Origin: Bordetella genomosp. 9
Lineage (GTDB): Bacteria; Pseudomonadota; Gammaproteobacteria; Burkholderiales; Burkholderiaceae_B
NCBI RefSeq assembly: GCF_002119725.1
Contig: NZ_CP021109.1
Coordinates: forward strand, 2,356,001 to 2,420,000
Reading direction: 5' to 3'
Length of the DNA stretch: 64,000 nucleotides
Each line of letters opens with the position of its first letter. Within the stretch, counting starts at the first letter, position 1. This document shows, piece after piece, positions 32,695 through 41,507 of the stretch. The notes under the pieces were generated by a model. The model saw only the letters and a program-made list of their open reading frames with translations, was not told the DNA's origin and made no database searches. The position numbers were made by a program, and so were the translations under genes.

Positions 32695-33417
32695 TCAGGG
32701 CAATCCCAGACGCGCCTTCAACGCCGGCGCGGTCTCGGCGACGAGCCAGCCGGGGCCGCCGGGCTGCGTGAGACGCGCCGATGCAAGCGGGCCGATGACC
32801 ACGGGTTCCAGCCCGGCATCGCGAATGAGCCGCGCGGCGACTTCCAGCGCCTGCTGGTCGTTCCCCGCAATGGGTATCGCCAGCGGCTGGCCCGCGCGGT
32901 GCGCCTCGCGTCCGACCGCGTTTGCGCTAAGCGAATTGAAGGCGCGCACGAGCCGCGCGCCGGGCAGCAGCGCCGCGGAGGTCACGCCTACCCCATCGCG
33001 CAGCGCCTGCTCGGCGATCTCGCCGTCGCGGCGCGGAATGGGATTGCAGGCGTCCAGCACGACTTTGCCGCGTATCTCTTCGGCCAGTTCGCGGCCCAGA
33101 TCCGGCAAGGCGCCATACGGCACGGCGAAGAACAGCACCTCGCCATAGGCGGCGGCCTGTTGCGGCGTGCCCGTAGAGGCGAGATTGCCCAGGCGCGCCG
33201 CCAGGGGCTTCAGTTCGTCAGGATGGCGCGACGCAAACATCACCGGATAGCCGGCGCGCACCCACAGGGCGCCCACCGTGCCGCCGACGTTGCCGGCGCC
33301 GATCACGCCGATGCGCGGCTTGTCCTGCGCGGCTTGCGCGCCGGCGCTTATGGGCAGCATCGCGATCAGGCCGCCGCCGGCCATCGCGCCCAGCCACTTC
33401 CTTCGATGCGTGTTCAT
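32695..33417 (-). CDS. Exported NADPH-dependent F420 reductase-like (NADP-binding) protein
   Basis: A 240-residue Rossmann protein. PRIGVIGAGNVGGTVGALWVRAGYPVMFASRHPDEL is the F420-dependent NADP reductase-type fold. VLFFAVPYGALPDLG and VVLDACNPIPRRDG follow. It begins MNTHRRKWLGAMAGGGLIAMLPISAGAQA, a twin-arginine-like signal peptide. Members of this family usually stay in the cytosol, so export with a bound nucleotide is notable. GGGAGAG precedes ATG 33417. Confidence 0.82.
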   Translation of the reverse strand: MNTHRRKWLGAMAGGGLIAMLPISAGAQAAQDKPRIGVIGAGNVGGTVGALWVRAGYPVMFASRHPDELKPLAARLGNLASTGTPQQAAAYGEVLFFAVPYGALPDLGRELAEEIRGKVVLDACNPIPRRDGEIAEQALRDGVGVTSAALLPGARLVRAFNSLSANAVGREAHRAGQPLAIPIAGNDQQALEVAARLIRDAGLEPVVIGPLASARLTQPGGPGWLVAETAPALKARLGLP

Positions 33418-33440
33418 GGCTCTCTCCCATCGATGGGTTC

Positions 33441-33464
33441 GTGCCGCGGCATGAAGCGCGGCAC
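33441..33464. repeat. 8-bp-stem inverted repeat
   Basis: GTGCCGCG (33441-33448) pairs with CGCGGCAC (33457-33464) around an 8-nt loop. The 12-bp palindrome CCCATCGATGGG lies just left at 33427-33438. Both are in the leader of the minus-strand F420-like gene, after the terminator of the upstream lipoprotein gene. Confidence 0.5.
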
Positions 33465-33478
33465 GCCGGGCGATGACA

Positions 33479-33501
33479 ACGGGCGCCACGCGGGCGCCCG
33501 T
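33479..33501 (-). terminator. Probable terminator hairpin after the SecD-head-like lipoprotein gene
   Basis: A perfect 9-bp stem, ACGGGCGCC (33479-33487) and GGCGCCCGT (33493-33501), encloses a 5-nt loop. It lies about 80 bp downstream of the lipoprotein stop on the minus strand. There is no long T-run. Confidence 0.5.
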
Positions 33502-33582
33502 CTTTCCACCCCGGATCGAGCCTATCAGAAACCGCCGGTCCGCCGGGCGGAAGCCGCCCGTTGGACGAGACCGATCGGCCGA

Positions 33583-34191
33583 TCAGCGCGCGGGCCGTTG
33601 TGCGCCCTGGGCGGCGCTCTGCGTCGCGGGCGCGGGCCGTTGCGCGGCCGGGGCCGGGTTGCTGGCGATGACGTTCGCCACCTGGACGGCCTGCTGGTCG
33701 TTGACGGTGGGAACGAAGAGCAGGCCCTGATTCATGGCGCCGCCGATGGTGGGCGCCGAGACGAGCTGGCCGTTGATGCTCAGCAGCAGGTACTTGCCGG
33801 TGAAGCGCTGCGACACGGCGGCCAGCTTCTGCGCGCCGACGGGATTGAACTGGAAGCGCACGTAAGGATGGCCGTCCTGCGTTCGCACGGCAGCGACGGA
33901 CTCCAGGTCCACGCGCGTCATCACGGGCTGCGGCAGCATCCATACTTCGCGCCCGCCCAGCTTCAGCGATTGCAGGCCTTTGTCTTTCTCGTTCTGCGCC
34001 AGGCGGAACTCGACGACGGGGGCGTTGGCGCCCTGCGCCACCGGCATGACGGGCGGCTGCGCAGGCGCGGCGGCGGCTGGCATGGCCGGCGGCTGGCCGG
34101 CCTGGGACGAGCGCGAGGCCGGCATCTGCTGGCAAGCGGCCGCCAACAGGGATGCGGCCGCGACGAAGGAAACCGAAACTAACCTGGACAT
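33583..34191 (-). CDS. Lipoprotein with a SecDF P1 head-like domain
   Basis: A 202-residue protein. The lipobox LLAAAC (Cys near residue 20) follows signal peptide MSRLVSVSFVAAASLLAAAC. A Pro/Ala-rich linker runs to about residue 55. The domain VEFRLAQNEKDKGLQSLKLGG, VRFQFNPVGAQKLAAVSQRFTGKYLLLSINGQLVSAPTI resembles the P1 head subdomain of SecD. The last 25 residues are again Pro/Ala/Gln-rich. The role is unknown. It lies downstream of the BamE-like gene, in the same direction. Confidence 0.75.
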   Translation of the reverse strand: MSRLVSVSFVAAASLLAAACQQMPASRSSQAGQPPAMPAAAAPAQPPVMPVAQGANAPVVEFRLAQNEKDKGLQSLKLGGREVWMLPQPVMTRVDLESVAAVRTQDGHPYVRFQFNPVGAQKLAAVSQRFTGKYLLLSINGQLVSAPTIGGAMNQGLLFVPTVNDQQAVQVANVIASNPAPAAQRPAPATQSAAQGAQRPAR

Positions 34192-34274
34192 TCAACTCTC
34201 CAATGAAACCGGCCGGCGCTCATATCCGAAGGCAGCTGCCGGCCGTGCTCGACATGATCGCATCGATTGCCGCG

Positions 34275-34703
34275 CTACGACGGCTTTTTCACGTTGCGCA
34301 TCGCCAGTTTGGCGGCTTCTTCGCAGGCGGGCGTGCGCCAAAGCAACGTTCGCGCCGTGCGGTGCCGGTCGAACAGAATCTTGTACTGGCACAACGTCTC
34401 GCCCTCGGCCGTGGGAATGTGGAACAGGTAGTCCCATTCCCGCACGTAGAAGCCTTCCTGGAAATGCGGCCGTCCGATCAGCTCGTACAGCTGGTCCTTG
34501 TTCATCCCCGCCTTCACCATGGAAAGGTGATAAAGGTCGGGATAGCTGCCCTTGGGCTGCATGGCCATCGACAGGTCCGGCCATACCGGGGATGCGGAAC
34601 GGCCCTGGCTGTCGATCTTGCTGAGGTTGCCGCAACCCGCCAGCGTCAGGCCCAGCACGATGCCGGCGCACGCCAGCGGCAGTTGTTTGAATCGTTTCTG
34701 CAT
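34275..34703 (-). CDS. BamE/OmlA (SmpA)-like outer-membrane lipoprotein
   Basis: A 142-residue protein. Signal peptide and lipobox LTLAGC put a lipid anchor at Cys near residue 23. The SmpA/OmlA fold shows as SMVKAGMNKDQLYELIGRPHFQEGFYVREWDYLFHIP. ATG 34703 is 14 bp after the stop of the trimeric autotransporter, so the two are in one operon. Lipoproteins of this kind next to YadA-like genes often assist barrel insertion or trimer assembly. Here that is inference. Confidence 0.8.
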   Translation of the reverse strand: MQKRFKQLPLACAGIVLGLTLAGCGNLSKIDSQGRSASPVWPDLSMAMQPKGSYPDLYHLSMVKAGMNKDQLYELIGRPHFQEGFYVREWDYLFHIPTAEGETLCQYKILFDRHRTARTLLWRTPACEEAAKLAMRNVKKPS

Positions 34704-34717
34704 GGTCGGATCTCCCC

Positions 34718-37700
34718 TTACCATTGATAGCCCACGCCGACCGCGCCGCCGTAGTCGCCGCGCGAAGACGTTGCCCCCGACAGCTTGAATACCCACGAGC
34801 CGTTGTCCGACACGGTCGACAGCCCCAGCGCATAGCCGCTTTCGCCGTTCCAGGTGGCGCCGCCCAGGCTCAACATGCTCTTGCTGGGCAGATAGGCCTG
34901 CGGCAAGGCCGCCATGGCCATCGCCGCCGCGATGCCGGCATTGGCCCGGCTTTCCACGCCGTGGATCTTGTCGTTCAAACGGGCGAACTGGCCATCCAGT
35001 CCCTGCGTCACGCTATTGAGCTGGTTGACCGTGACCGCGTCGTTCGGCGCCACGCCGTCGGCAACGCCGCTGATGCGGCGGTCGCCGTCCGTGCCGCCGA
35101 CGTTGACGATGGACCCGCCCGTATTGCCGCCGATGGTGATCGGTTCGCTCGATCCCTGCTGTTGGACCAAACCGATCTTGCCTTCCACCAGGTTGTTCAC
35201 CGTGGTGTTGGTCTGGTACAGCTGGGAGCCGTTGACCGCATCGGTGGAGTTCTGGCTGACGTCGCCGGCCGCCACGTTATGGATCACCGTGCCGTTCGAG
35301 CCGCCCAGCGTGATGGAGCTGCGATCGGAGTTGTCGTACTGGATGGAATTGGACGCCTGCCCCGCCGTCTGCGTGATGGCGTCGACGATGTTGGTGTAGG
35401 TCTGGCCGCCCACCGTAATCGTGCCGCCGATCGTCCCGGTCTGCGGGTTGTAGGTGACCCCGCCGCCGATGATGTTGGCGATGCTGCCGCCCTGGTTGGA
35501 GACGATGGTGTTCTGCTGGTTCAGCGCATCGCCGACGTTGTTGAACGTCTGCCCGCCCACGTTGTAGGTCGGCCCGGTGTACGCACCCGTGTTCGGATCG
35601 TACGAGGCGCCGCCGCCCAGCGAATCGGCGGTGTTCTGGGCCACCTGCTTCAATTGACTGACGTTGACGGCGTCGGTGGGCGCCGAACCCGCGGCCACGT
35701 TGGTGATCTGCCGTTCGGCGCCTGCCGCGCCGACGGATACTTCACCGACGGACGTTTGCGGCGCGGACAGGCCATAAGCCGTATAGCCGCTGCGCGCGCC
35801 GACGTTGGTGATCGCATTGGCGCCCAGGGCGACGCTGCCGTAGTAGGTGGCTTGCGCGCCCGCACCGATGGCGATCGACTGCTCGCCGCCGGCGCTGGAG
35901 CTGGTGCCCAGCGCGATCGCGTCCGATCGCCAGGCGTGCGCGGCCTGCCCGATGGCCGTGCCGCCCGGCGCATTCATCTCCACGATGGCGCCGTTACCGA
36001 TCCCGATACCGTTATCGCCATTGACGACGGTGGTCGGGCCCACGGCGATCGACTCTTGGCCGACAGCCGCCGAATCCACCGCCGTCGAGTTGGCATGGAA
36101 GTAGCGCGTACCGGTGGCCGACACCGACCCGATGGCGCCCTGCAACTGGCGGAGCGTAACGGCGTCGTGCGCCTCCGTGCCGTCTGCAACGTTGATGATC
36201 TGCCGGTAGGTCTGTCCGGTGGCGTCGCCCACCGAAACGGCGCCGAGCAGCGCCCAATCGCTGGTGTTGTACTCGATGGCGCCGGTGCCGACCGGGATCG
36301 TGCCGGTGGTCGGCGCCAGGGCGCGATCGGACACCGATCCCGAACCCAGGGCGACCGCGCCATCGATGCTGGAACGCGCGCCGTTGCCCATCGCCATGCT
36401 GTTGGTGTTGTTGGCCACGGCCTGGGGACCGACGGCCACGCTATCCGTGCCGATCGCCTGGCTGTCGGCCAGCGTGGAGTTGGCATGGAAGTACTTGATG
36501 CCGCCGCCGTTGCTGATGTTGTTCAACTGGTTGTTGATGTTGCTCAGATCGCCATCCACCGCCGTGAAGGCATCGCTGATCGTGGTGTAGCTGTTTCCGC
36601 CGATGTTGTACGTGGGCCCCGTGATCGTGCCGTCGGGGTTGACCACCGTAGTACCGCCCAGGATGTCGCCGATGCTGCTGGAGATGTTGTCGACCCGGCC
36701 GCTGACGGTATTGACGGCAGTGTTGGTCGCAAAGAGCTGCGACCCGTTGATGGCATCCGTGGAGTCCTGCTGGATGCGGCCCGCCGCCACGTTGGTGATG
36801 GTCCGTTCCGCGCCCACGCTGCCGACGCTGACCGTGCTGGCGGGCGCCGTGCCGGCGAAGGTATACGCCTGGCCGGCGATGGTTGCGCCAGGAGTCGCCA
36901 CCGCCGCCGCGGTCGTCGAGCCGCTGCCCAGCGCAACCGACCCGGCGTTGCTGGCGACCGCGCCGTTGCCGATGGCGATGCTGTTGGCGGCATTGGACAC
37001 CGCGGCGGGGCCCACCGCGATGCTGTCGGCGCCCACGGCCTGGCTGTCTGCCAGCGTGGAGTTGGCATGGAAGTACTTGATGCCGCCGCCGTTGCCGATG
37101 TTGTTCAGCGTATTGTTGATGTTCGTCAGGTCGCCATCGATGCCGGTGAAGGCGTCGTAGATGTTGTTGTAGGTATCGCCCTGGATGTTGTAGGTGGGCC
37201 CGGTGATCGTGCCGTCCGGATTCACCACGGTGGTGCCGCCCAGGATGTCGCCGACGCTGTTCGCGACGTTGGTCACGCGCGTGTCGACGGCGCCGATCGC
37301 CGTGTTGGCCGCAAAGAGCTGCGAGCCGTTGATGGCGTCGGTGGAGTCCTGCGCGATACGGCCGGCCGCCACGTTGGTGATGGTGCGCTCCGCGCCCACC
37401 GAACCGACGCTGACCGTCGAGGTGGGGTTATCGCCGGCGAAGGTGTAGGTCTGGCCGGCGATCACCGTGTTCGGCGTCGCCACGGCTGCCGCCGTCATGG
37501 AGCCGGAGCCCAACGCCACAGCGCGAGCATCGTTGGCCACGGCGCCATCGCCAAAGGCTACCGCGCCGGCCGCTCCTGCACGGCTCGCATTGCCGATCGC
37601 GACTGAACCCTGGCCGATGGCCACGTTGCTGTTGCCGATGGCCACAGCGCCATTGGCCTGATTGGCCGCGGTGGCGCTCGCCGTGCCGTCGGCATTGGCA

Positions 37701-39958
37701 ATGTTGTTCGCGCCGCCCGTAAAGGCGCCGGTGCCGCTCGCGTAGCTCGGGTCGCCGATCGCGACCGCGCCGTCGCCGAAGGCGGTGTTGCCGGAGCCGA
37801 TCGAGACCGCCTTGCCGCCGGCGGCCACCGCGTTCGCGCCCATTGCGACGGCTTGGGCGGCGCTCGCCTTTGCGCTGACGCCAATCGCGACACCGGAATC
37901 TGCGGTCACGGAAGCTGCGTGCCCTATGGCGACCGTGCTGACGCCGGTCACATTGCTGTTGTAGCCGATCGCCACGGAGGGCCCGGTGCCGGTAGCAGCA
38001 CTGGAGTTGTATCCCAGGGCGACCGAAGCGTCCCCGAGCGCATTCGCGTTATAGCCCAAGGCGGTCGATTGAACTCCCGAGGCGTTGGCGATGTAGCCCA
38101 TGGCCATCCCGCCCAGGCCCGAGGCGGCCGCCCCGTATCCAACCGCCGTCGATCGGTACGCCGACGCAGCGGCGGCCGAGCCGATGGCCGTTGCTCCGAC
38201 ATTGGTCGCAGCGGCGGATGTGCCGAGGGCCGCGGCATTCGTCTGGGTTGCCCGAGCGCCGATACCGGCTGCCACGGAGTTGGCGACAGTCGCGCCATCA
38301 TTGTTGTAGTTGGCGCCTACCGTGCCGCCGTCGTTGACGCTGAAGTAATGCGACGCCGCGCCCGCGATTGCCGACGACAGCGCCTGATTGGTTGCGTAGA
38401 GCTGGCTGCCGTTGATCGCGTCGGTGGAGTCCTGCCGGATACGGCCGGCCGCCACGTTGGTGATGGTGCGCTCCGCGCCCGCAGAACCGACGCTCACCGT
38501 CGAAGCCGGGCTGCCGCCGGCGAAGGTATATGTCGTGCCGCCGATGACGACGTTCGGCGTGGCGACGGCGGCAGCTGTGGTGGAATTGGAGCCCAGCGCG
38601 ACGCTGTTCGCTATCGAAGCGACGGCGCCCGTACCGATGGCCGTCGCGTTGAGCGCGGTGGCCTGCGCCTGACGACCCATGGCTGTTGCGTAGTCAGCAG
38701 TGGCTTGCGAGGTATCCCCCACCGTGATGGAAGACGCCCCGGACGAGGCGCTGTTCGTGCCTACTGCAATTGCCCGGTTTCCACTGGCATTCGCATTGAC
38801 CATCACACCCATCGAATTGAGGCCTGAAGCAATGGACTGATAGCCGATGGCGATGCCGTTGCCGCCCGATGCGTTGGCACGATTACCCAATGCCGTTGAT
38901 CCGGAAAGGGCCGCCTGCGCGTCGGCGCCGATGGCCGTGCCGCCGGTCTGCGCCGCAGACGCTCCGGAGCCGATGACCGTCGTCAGATTCCCGCTTGCCT
39001 GCGACTGATAACCAACCGCCGTCGCGTTGCCGCCCGAAGACGCGGCTTCACCACCGATTGCAATCGTGTTCGCGCCTGTCGCCGCGGCGAGGTGGCCAAA
39101 AGAAACCGCATTCTGCGCCGAGGACACGCTTTGCCGTCCGATCGCTAGAGCATCAATAGCGGAGGCCGTCACATCCGTGCCGATCGCGACCGCGCTTTGC
39201 CCAAGGGCGCCGGTTCCCACGCCTGTCCGGGATCCCAGATAAAGGGAATTTACTTGGCTCGCAGTCGCCTGAAAGCCGATGGCGATGGCGTTTTGCGCGC
39301 CGGCGGTCGTTGTGGTGCCTTGTGCGATCGAATCGACGCCGTTGGCTTTTGCCGTCATACCGATGGCCACGCCGCGAAGCCCGGCCGCGCCCGCGTCGGT
39401 ACCATATGCGATGGAGTTATCCCCACCCGCGTTTGCCCTGACGCCCATTGCGTTGGTCTGCAGGCCCGACGCGCGTGCGTCCGTGCCCAAGGCGGTGGAG
39501 TTGTCGCCGCTGGTTTGCGTCCGGCAACCGATCGCGGTACCGCCCGTCGTGCTTGTCACAGTGGCGGCCTGGTTCACGCATCCGATGGCGATGCCATTGC
39601 TCACACCGCTGCCCAGGGTACCGCCGCCGGCGGTAAAGCCTGTGCTCTGCGCCACCGTGGCGGACGGGGTCGCGAACAGCGCCATTGCCAAGGCGGTGCA
39701 CACCATGCCGCCCGGCGTGGCGACGGCGGACGCGAAGCTGGATCCCGATGCGCGCGCACCAATGCCCGCGCTGACTGTGCACAACGCGCCAAGGCCCAGG
39801 TTCTTGCGCTTCAAACCGAGCACCCGGTGCGCGCGGCGCAGCGCGGCGTAGATGCGGCGACGCAGGGAACGGTGGTAAGCACATGCCGGGGCCCGGGCCT
39901 TATCGGCGCGCGCGAGACCGCCGCTCGGCATGGTGGACCGCTTCGTGGTGTGAGCCAT
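34718..39958 (-). CDS. Giant YadA-like trimeric autotransporter adhesin (1746 aa)
   Basis: The N-terminal 104 residues are an unusually long, Arg/Lys-rich leader (RRRIYAALRRAHRVLGLKRKNLG) ending in hydrophobic VCTALAMALFATPSATVAQ, without the usual ESPR sequence. The passenger is built of YadA-head repeats of about 14-16 residues (AIG..A.A.G..A.ALG pattern) in several blocks. These are separated by neck/Trp-ring-like modules TITNVAAGRI-QDSTDAINGSQL and KYFHANSTLADSQA. The C terminus is the YadA anchor (LNDKIHGVESRANAGIAAAMAMAALPQ then four strands), ending VGVGYQW. It forms a trimeric outer-membrane adhesin. The BamE-like gene follows. Confidence 0.95.
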   Translation of the reverse strand: MAHTTKRSTMPSGGLARADKARAPACAYHRSLRRRIYAALRRAHRVLGLKRKNLGLGALCTVSAGIGARASGSSFASAVATPGGMVCTALAMALFATPSATVAQSTGFTAGGGTLGSGVSNGIAIGCVNQAATVTSTTGGTAIGCRTQTSGDNSTALGTDARASGLQTNAMGVRANAGGDNSIAYGTDAGAAGLRGVAIGMTAKANGVDSIAQGTTTTAGAQNAIAIGFQATASQVNSLYLGSRTGVGTGALGQSAVAIGTDVTASAIDALAIGRQSVSSAQNAVSFGHLAAATGANTIAIGGEAASSGGNATAVGYQSQASGNLTTVIGSGASAAQTGGTAIGADAQAALSGSTALGNRANASGGNGIAIGYQSIASGLNSMGVMVNANASGNRAIAVGTNSASSGASSITVGDTSQATADYATAMGRQAQATALNATAIGTGAVASIANSVALGSNSTTAAAVATPNVVIGGTTYTFAGGSPASTVSVGSAGAERTITNVAAGRIRQDSTDAINGSQLYATNQALSSAIAGAASHYFSVNDGGTVGANYNNDGATVANSVAAGIGARATQTNAAALGTSAAATNVGATAIGSAAAASAYRSTAVGYGAAASGLGGMAMGYIANASGVQSTALGYNANALGDASVALGYNSSAATGTGPSVAIGYNSNVTGVSTVAIGHAASVTADSGVAIGVSAKASAAQAVAMGANAVAAGGKAVSIGSGNTAFGDGAVAIGDPSYASGTGAFTGGANNIANADGTASATAANQANGAVAIGNSNVAIGQGSVAIGNASRAGAAGAVAFGDGAVANDARAVALGSGSMTAAAVATPNTVIAGQTYTFAGDNPTSTVSVGSVGAERTITNVAAGRIAQDSTDAINGSQLFAANTAIGAVDTRVTNVANSVGDILGGTTVVNPDGTITGPTYNIQGDTYNNIYDAFTGIDGDLTNINNTLNNIGNGGGIKYFHANSTLADSQAVGADSIAVGPAAVSNAANSIAIGNGAVASNAGSVALGSGSTTAAAVATPGATIAGQAYTFAGTAPASTVSVGSVGAERTITNVAAGRIQQDSTDAINGSQLFATNTAVNTVSGRVDNISSSIGDILGGTTVVNPDGTITGPTYNIGGNSYTTISDAFTAVDGDLSNINNQLNNISNGGGIKYFHANSTLADSQAIGTDSVAVGPQAVANNTNSMAMGNGARSSIDGAVALGSGSVSDRALAPTTGTIPVGTGAIEYNTSDWALLGAVSVGDATGQTYRQIINVADGTEAHDAVTLRQLQGAIGSVSATGTRYFHANSTAVDSAAVGQESIAVGPTTVVNGDNGIGIGNGAIVEMNAPGGTAIGQAAHAWRSDAIALGTSSSAGGEQSIAIGAGAQATYYGSVALGANAITNVGARSGYTAYGLSAPQTSVGEVSVGAAGAERQITNVAAGSAPTDAVNVSQLKQVAQNTADSLGGGASYDPNTGAYTGPTYNVGGQTFNNVGDALNQQNTIVSNQGGSIANIIGGGVTYNPQTGTIGGTITVGGQTYTNIVDAITQTAGQASNSIQYDNSDRSSITLGGSNGTVIHNVAAGDVSQNSTDAVNGSQLYQTNTTVNNLVEGKIGLVQQQGSSEPITIGGNTGGSIVNVGGTDGDRRISGVADGVAPNDAVTVNQLNSVTQGLDGQFARLNDKIHGVESRANAGIAAAMAMAALPQAYLPSKSMLSLGGATWNGESGYALGLSTVSDNGSWVFKLSGATSSRGDYGGAVGVGYQW
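36456..37619. repeat. Internal duplication of about 582 bp in the adhesin gene
   Basis: The segment starting at 36456 (GCCTGGCTGTCGGCCAGCG) recurs at 37038 with the same order of modules. These are ADSQA-IG, KYFHANSTLADSQ, ILGGTTVVNPDGTITGPTYNI and the VGAERTITNVAAGRI neck. The first copy runs to 37037; the second decays after about 37500. A third, shorter relative of the neck portion lies at about 38390-38560. Confidence 0.75.
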
Positions 39959-40815
39959 TCAACTTACTCCCAGATTGTTGATGTAGTACGGAGGGCGCGG
40001 CTGCGGCGGCGAAACCTCACGGGACAGAAGAAAGAAAAGCGACTCGCATACGCGTGCCGATCGCACGGCCCCGTCCGCGTGGCGAACGAAACCGGTGCGG
40101 GGCATGACGCTTTCGGGGGGCTCGGCGTCCCGACGGACGCCGTGCGACAGACAAGGAACGGAATTCGGGACGCGCGTCATGGGGCAGGCCAAGGCGAGGC
40201 CGGAAGCGGCCATGACAGGCGAAAAAACCGCCGGGATAACGGGTTCGCGGTCCATCCGCGGAATGCGGCGGCGCGCCGTGGACAGGCGGCGAAAAGGGGC
40301 TCGGCTCCGCGCAGGAGGATGGCCGGCATGTTGCATTCAACTACTTTCTGCAGCATGAGTTCGGAACCGATATGTCTATTGTCTACAAATGCTGAGCAGG
40401 AAGATGCCACGCCCGGTCTCGTGCGAAAACTGCTTTTTGTGTAACTTTTTTCCGCGATGCACCGGCCTAGTGCGCCGCAGTGGGACTTTTTGTATCTAAA
40501 TAGCGCGGATACCCGCCTATCTGCGACGATTCTTCAGAATCATGTAATCCTGGCCGAAGTATTTTGTGTGTATATGTAAAGACACAATGACGCCAAATTG
40601 CCACACTTTGTCGTTGGATATCGGACGATGGATGAAAGAAAACGCAACGCAGCGCCGCAACCATTGGCCGATCCGAAGGCCCGACGACTTCGCCGTCACG
40701 GCCGAGACGCCGCCCGCCGCCAAGGCGTCTTGCGCCGTGGCGCGATCGAGACGGCGCGCCATGCCGCCTGCGGTATAGTCAGCGCCTTCACCACGCGTTC
40801 GGAAACCCAGCAAAC
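39959..40815. promoter_or_regulatory. 857-bp gene-free region upstream of the adhesin and gntR genes
   Basis: No frame here has a ribosome site and coding bias together. The segment 40490-40620 is clearly AT-richer. It contains the dyad GATTCT-TC-AGAATC (40528-40541) and, on the minus strand, a TATACA-like hexamer near 40570 that could be the adhesin promoter. If so, the adhesin mRNA has a 5' leader of roughly 600 nt, long enough for regulation. Direct evidence is weak. Confidence 0.4.
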
Positions 40816-41496
40816 ATGCCCAGCGCCCGCGATCTGGTGTACGCGGAACTTCGCCGCCGTTTGATGTCCGGCGCTTTCCTGCCGGGACAGCGCCTGCGCG
40901 AGGAGCACATCGCCAGCGAACTCGCCGTCAGCCGCACGCCCGTGCGCAACGCCATCGAGCGGCTGGCCGCCGAAGGGCTGGTCAAGCGGGACGGGCGGCG
41001 CGGCACCGTGGTGCTGGGCTGGTCGGATCGCGACATCAACGATGCTTTCGAACTGCGCCTGCTGCTGGAGCCCTATGCGGCGCGCGCGGCCGCCGCGCGC
41101 GCCAGCGCCGCGCAGATCGATGCGCTGGAAGACCTGAACACGCGGATGCTGCGGGCCATTGAGTCCGACGACCCCGATCGCGTGGACAAGGTCCAGTACT
41201 ACAACAACCGCTTTCACCATGCATTGATCGAAGCGGCGCAATCGGCGCGCGTGCGTGCGGTGGTCGACGATCTGCTGGACCTGCCGATCATCATCGGCTC
41301 GTTCTATTTCTATTCCCGCGAGGACATGCTGCGCAGCGTGGAACACCACCGGCAGATCATCGCGGCGCTGCGCGCCTGCGATCCGGCCTGCGCCGAGGCC
41401 GCGATGCGGCTGCATCTAGCCGCCACCCATCTGTTGTTCCGCGGCCAACGCAAAACGGCCGCCAGGGCGGCGGCCGGAACGGAAGAAACCTCCTGA
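40816..41496 (+). CDS. GntR-family regulator with FCD (FadR-type) domain
   Basis: A 226-residue regulator. LVYAELRRRLMSGAFLPGQRLREEHIASELAVSRTPVRNAIERLAAEGLVKRDGRRGTVV is the winged helix. An all-helical FCD domain follows, where NNRFHHALIEAAQSARV and HHRQIIAALRACDPACAEAAMRLHL supply metal/ligand residues. It lies beside the RraA-like aldolase cluster and probably controls it, with a carboxylic acid as effector. Confidence 0.88.
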   Translation: MPSARDLVYAELRRRLMSGAFLPGQRLREEHIASELAVSRTPVRNAIERLAAEGLVKRDGRRGTVVLGWSDRDINDAFELRLLLEPYAARAAAARASAAQIDALEDLNTRMLRAIESDDPDRVDKVQYYNNRFHHALIEAAQSARVRAVVDDLLDLPIIIGSFYFYSREDMLRSVEHHRQIIAALRACDPACAEAAMRLHLAATHLLFRGQRKTAARAAAGTEETS

Positions 41497-41507
41497 CGCG
41501 CAGGCGG

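Noticed and set aside
34724-37606. 960-codon plus-strand open frame opposite the adhesin
   Set aside because: The repeats of the adhesin force an open antisense frame. It has no signal, motif or ribosome site.
36456-38600. CRISPR or mobile repeat in the adhesin region
   Set aside because: The repeats are in-frame protein modules of the YadA-like head and neck.
40566-40778. Small ORF in the adhesin leader region
   Set aside because: No ribosome site, atypical codon use and overlap with other equally open frames.
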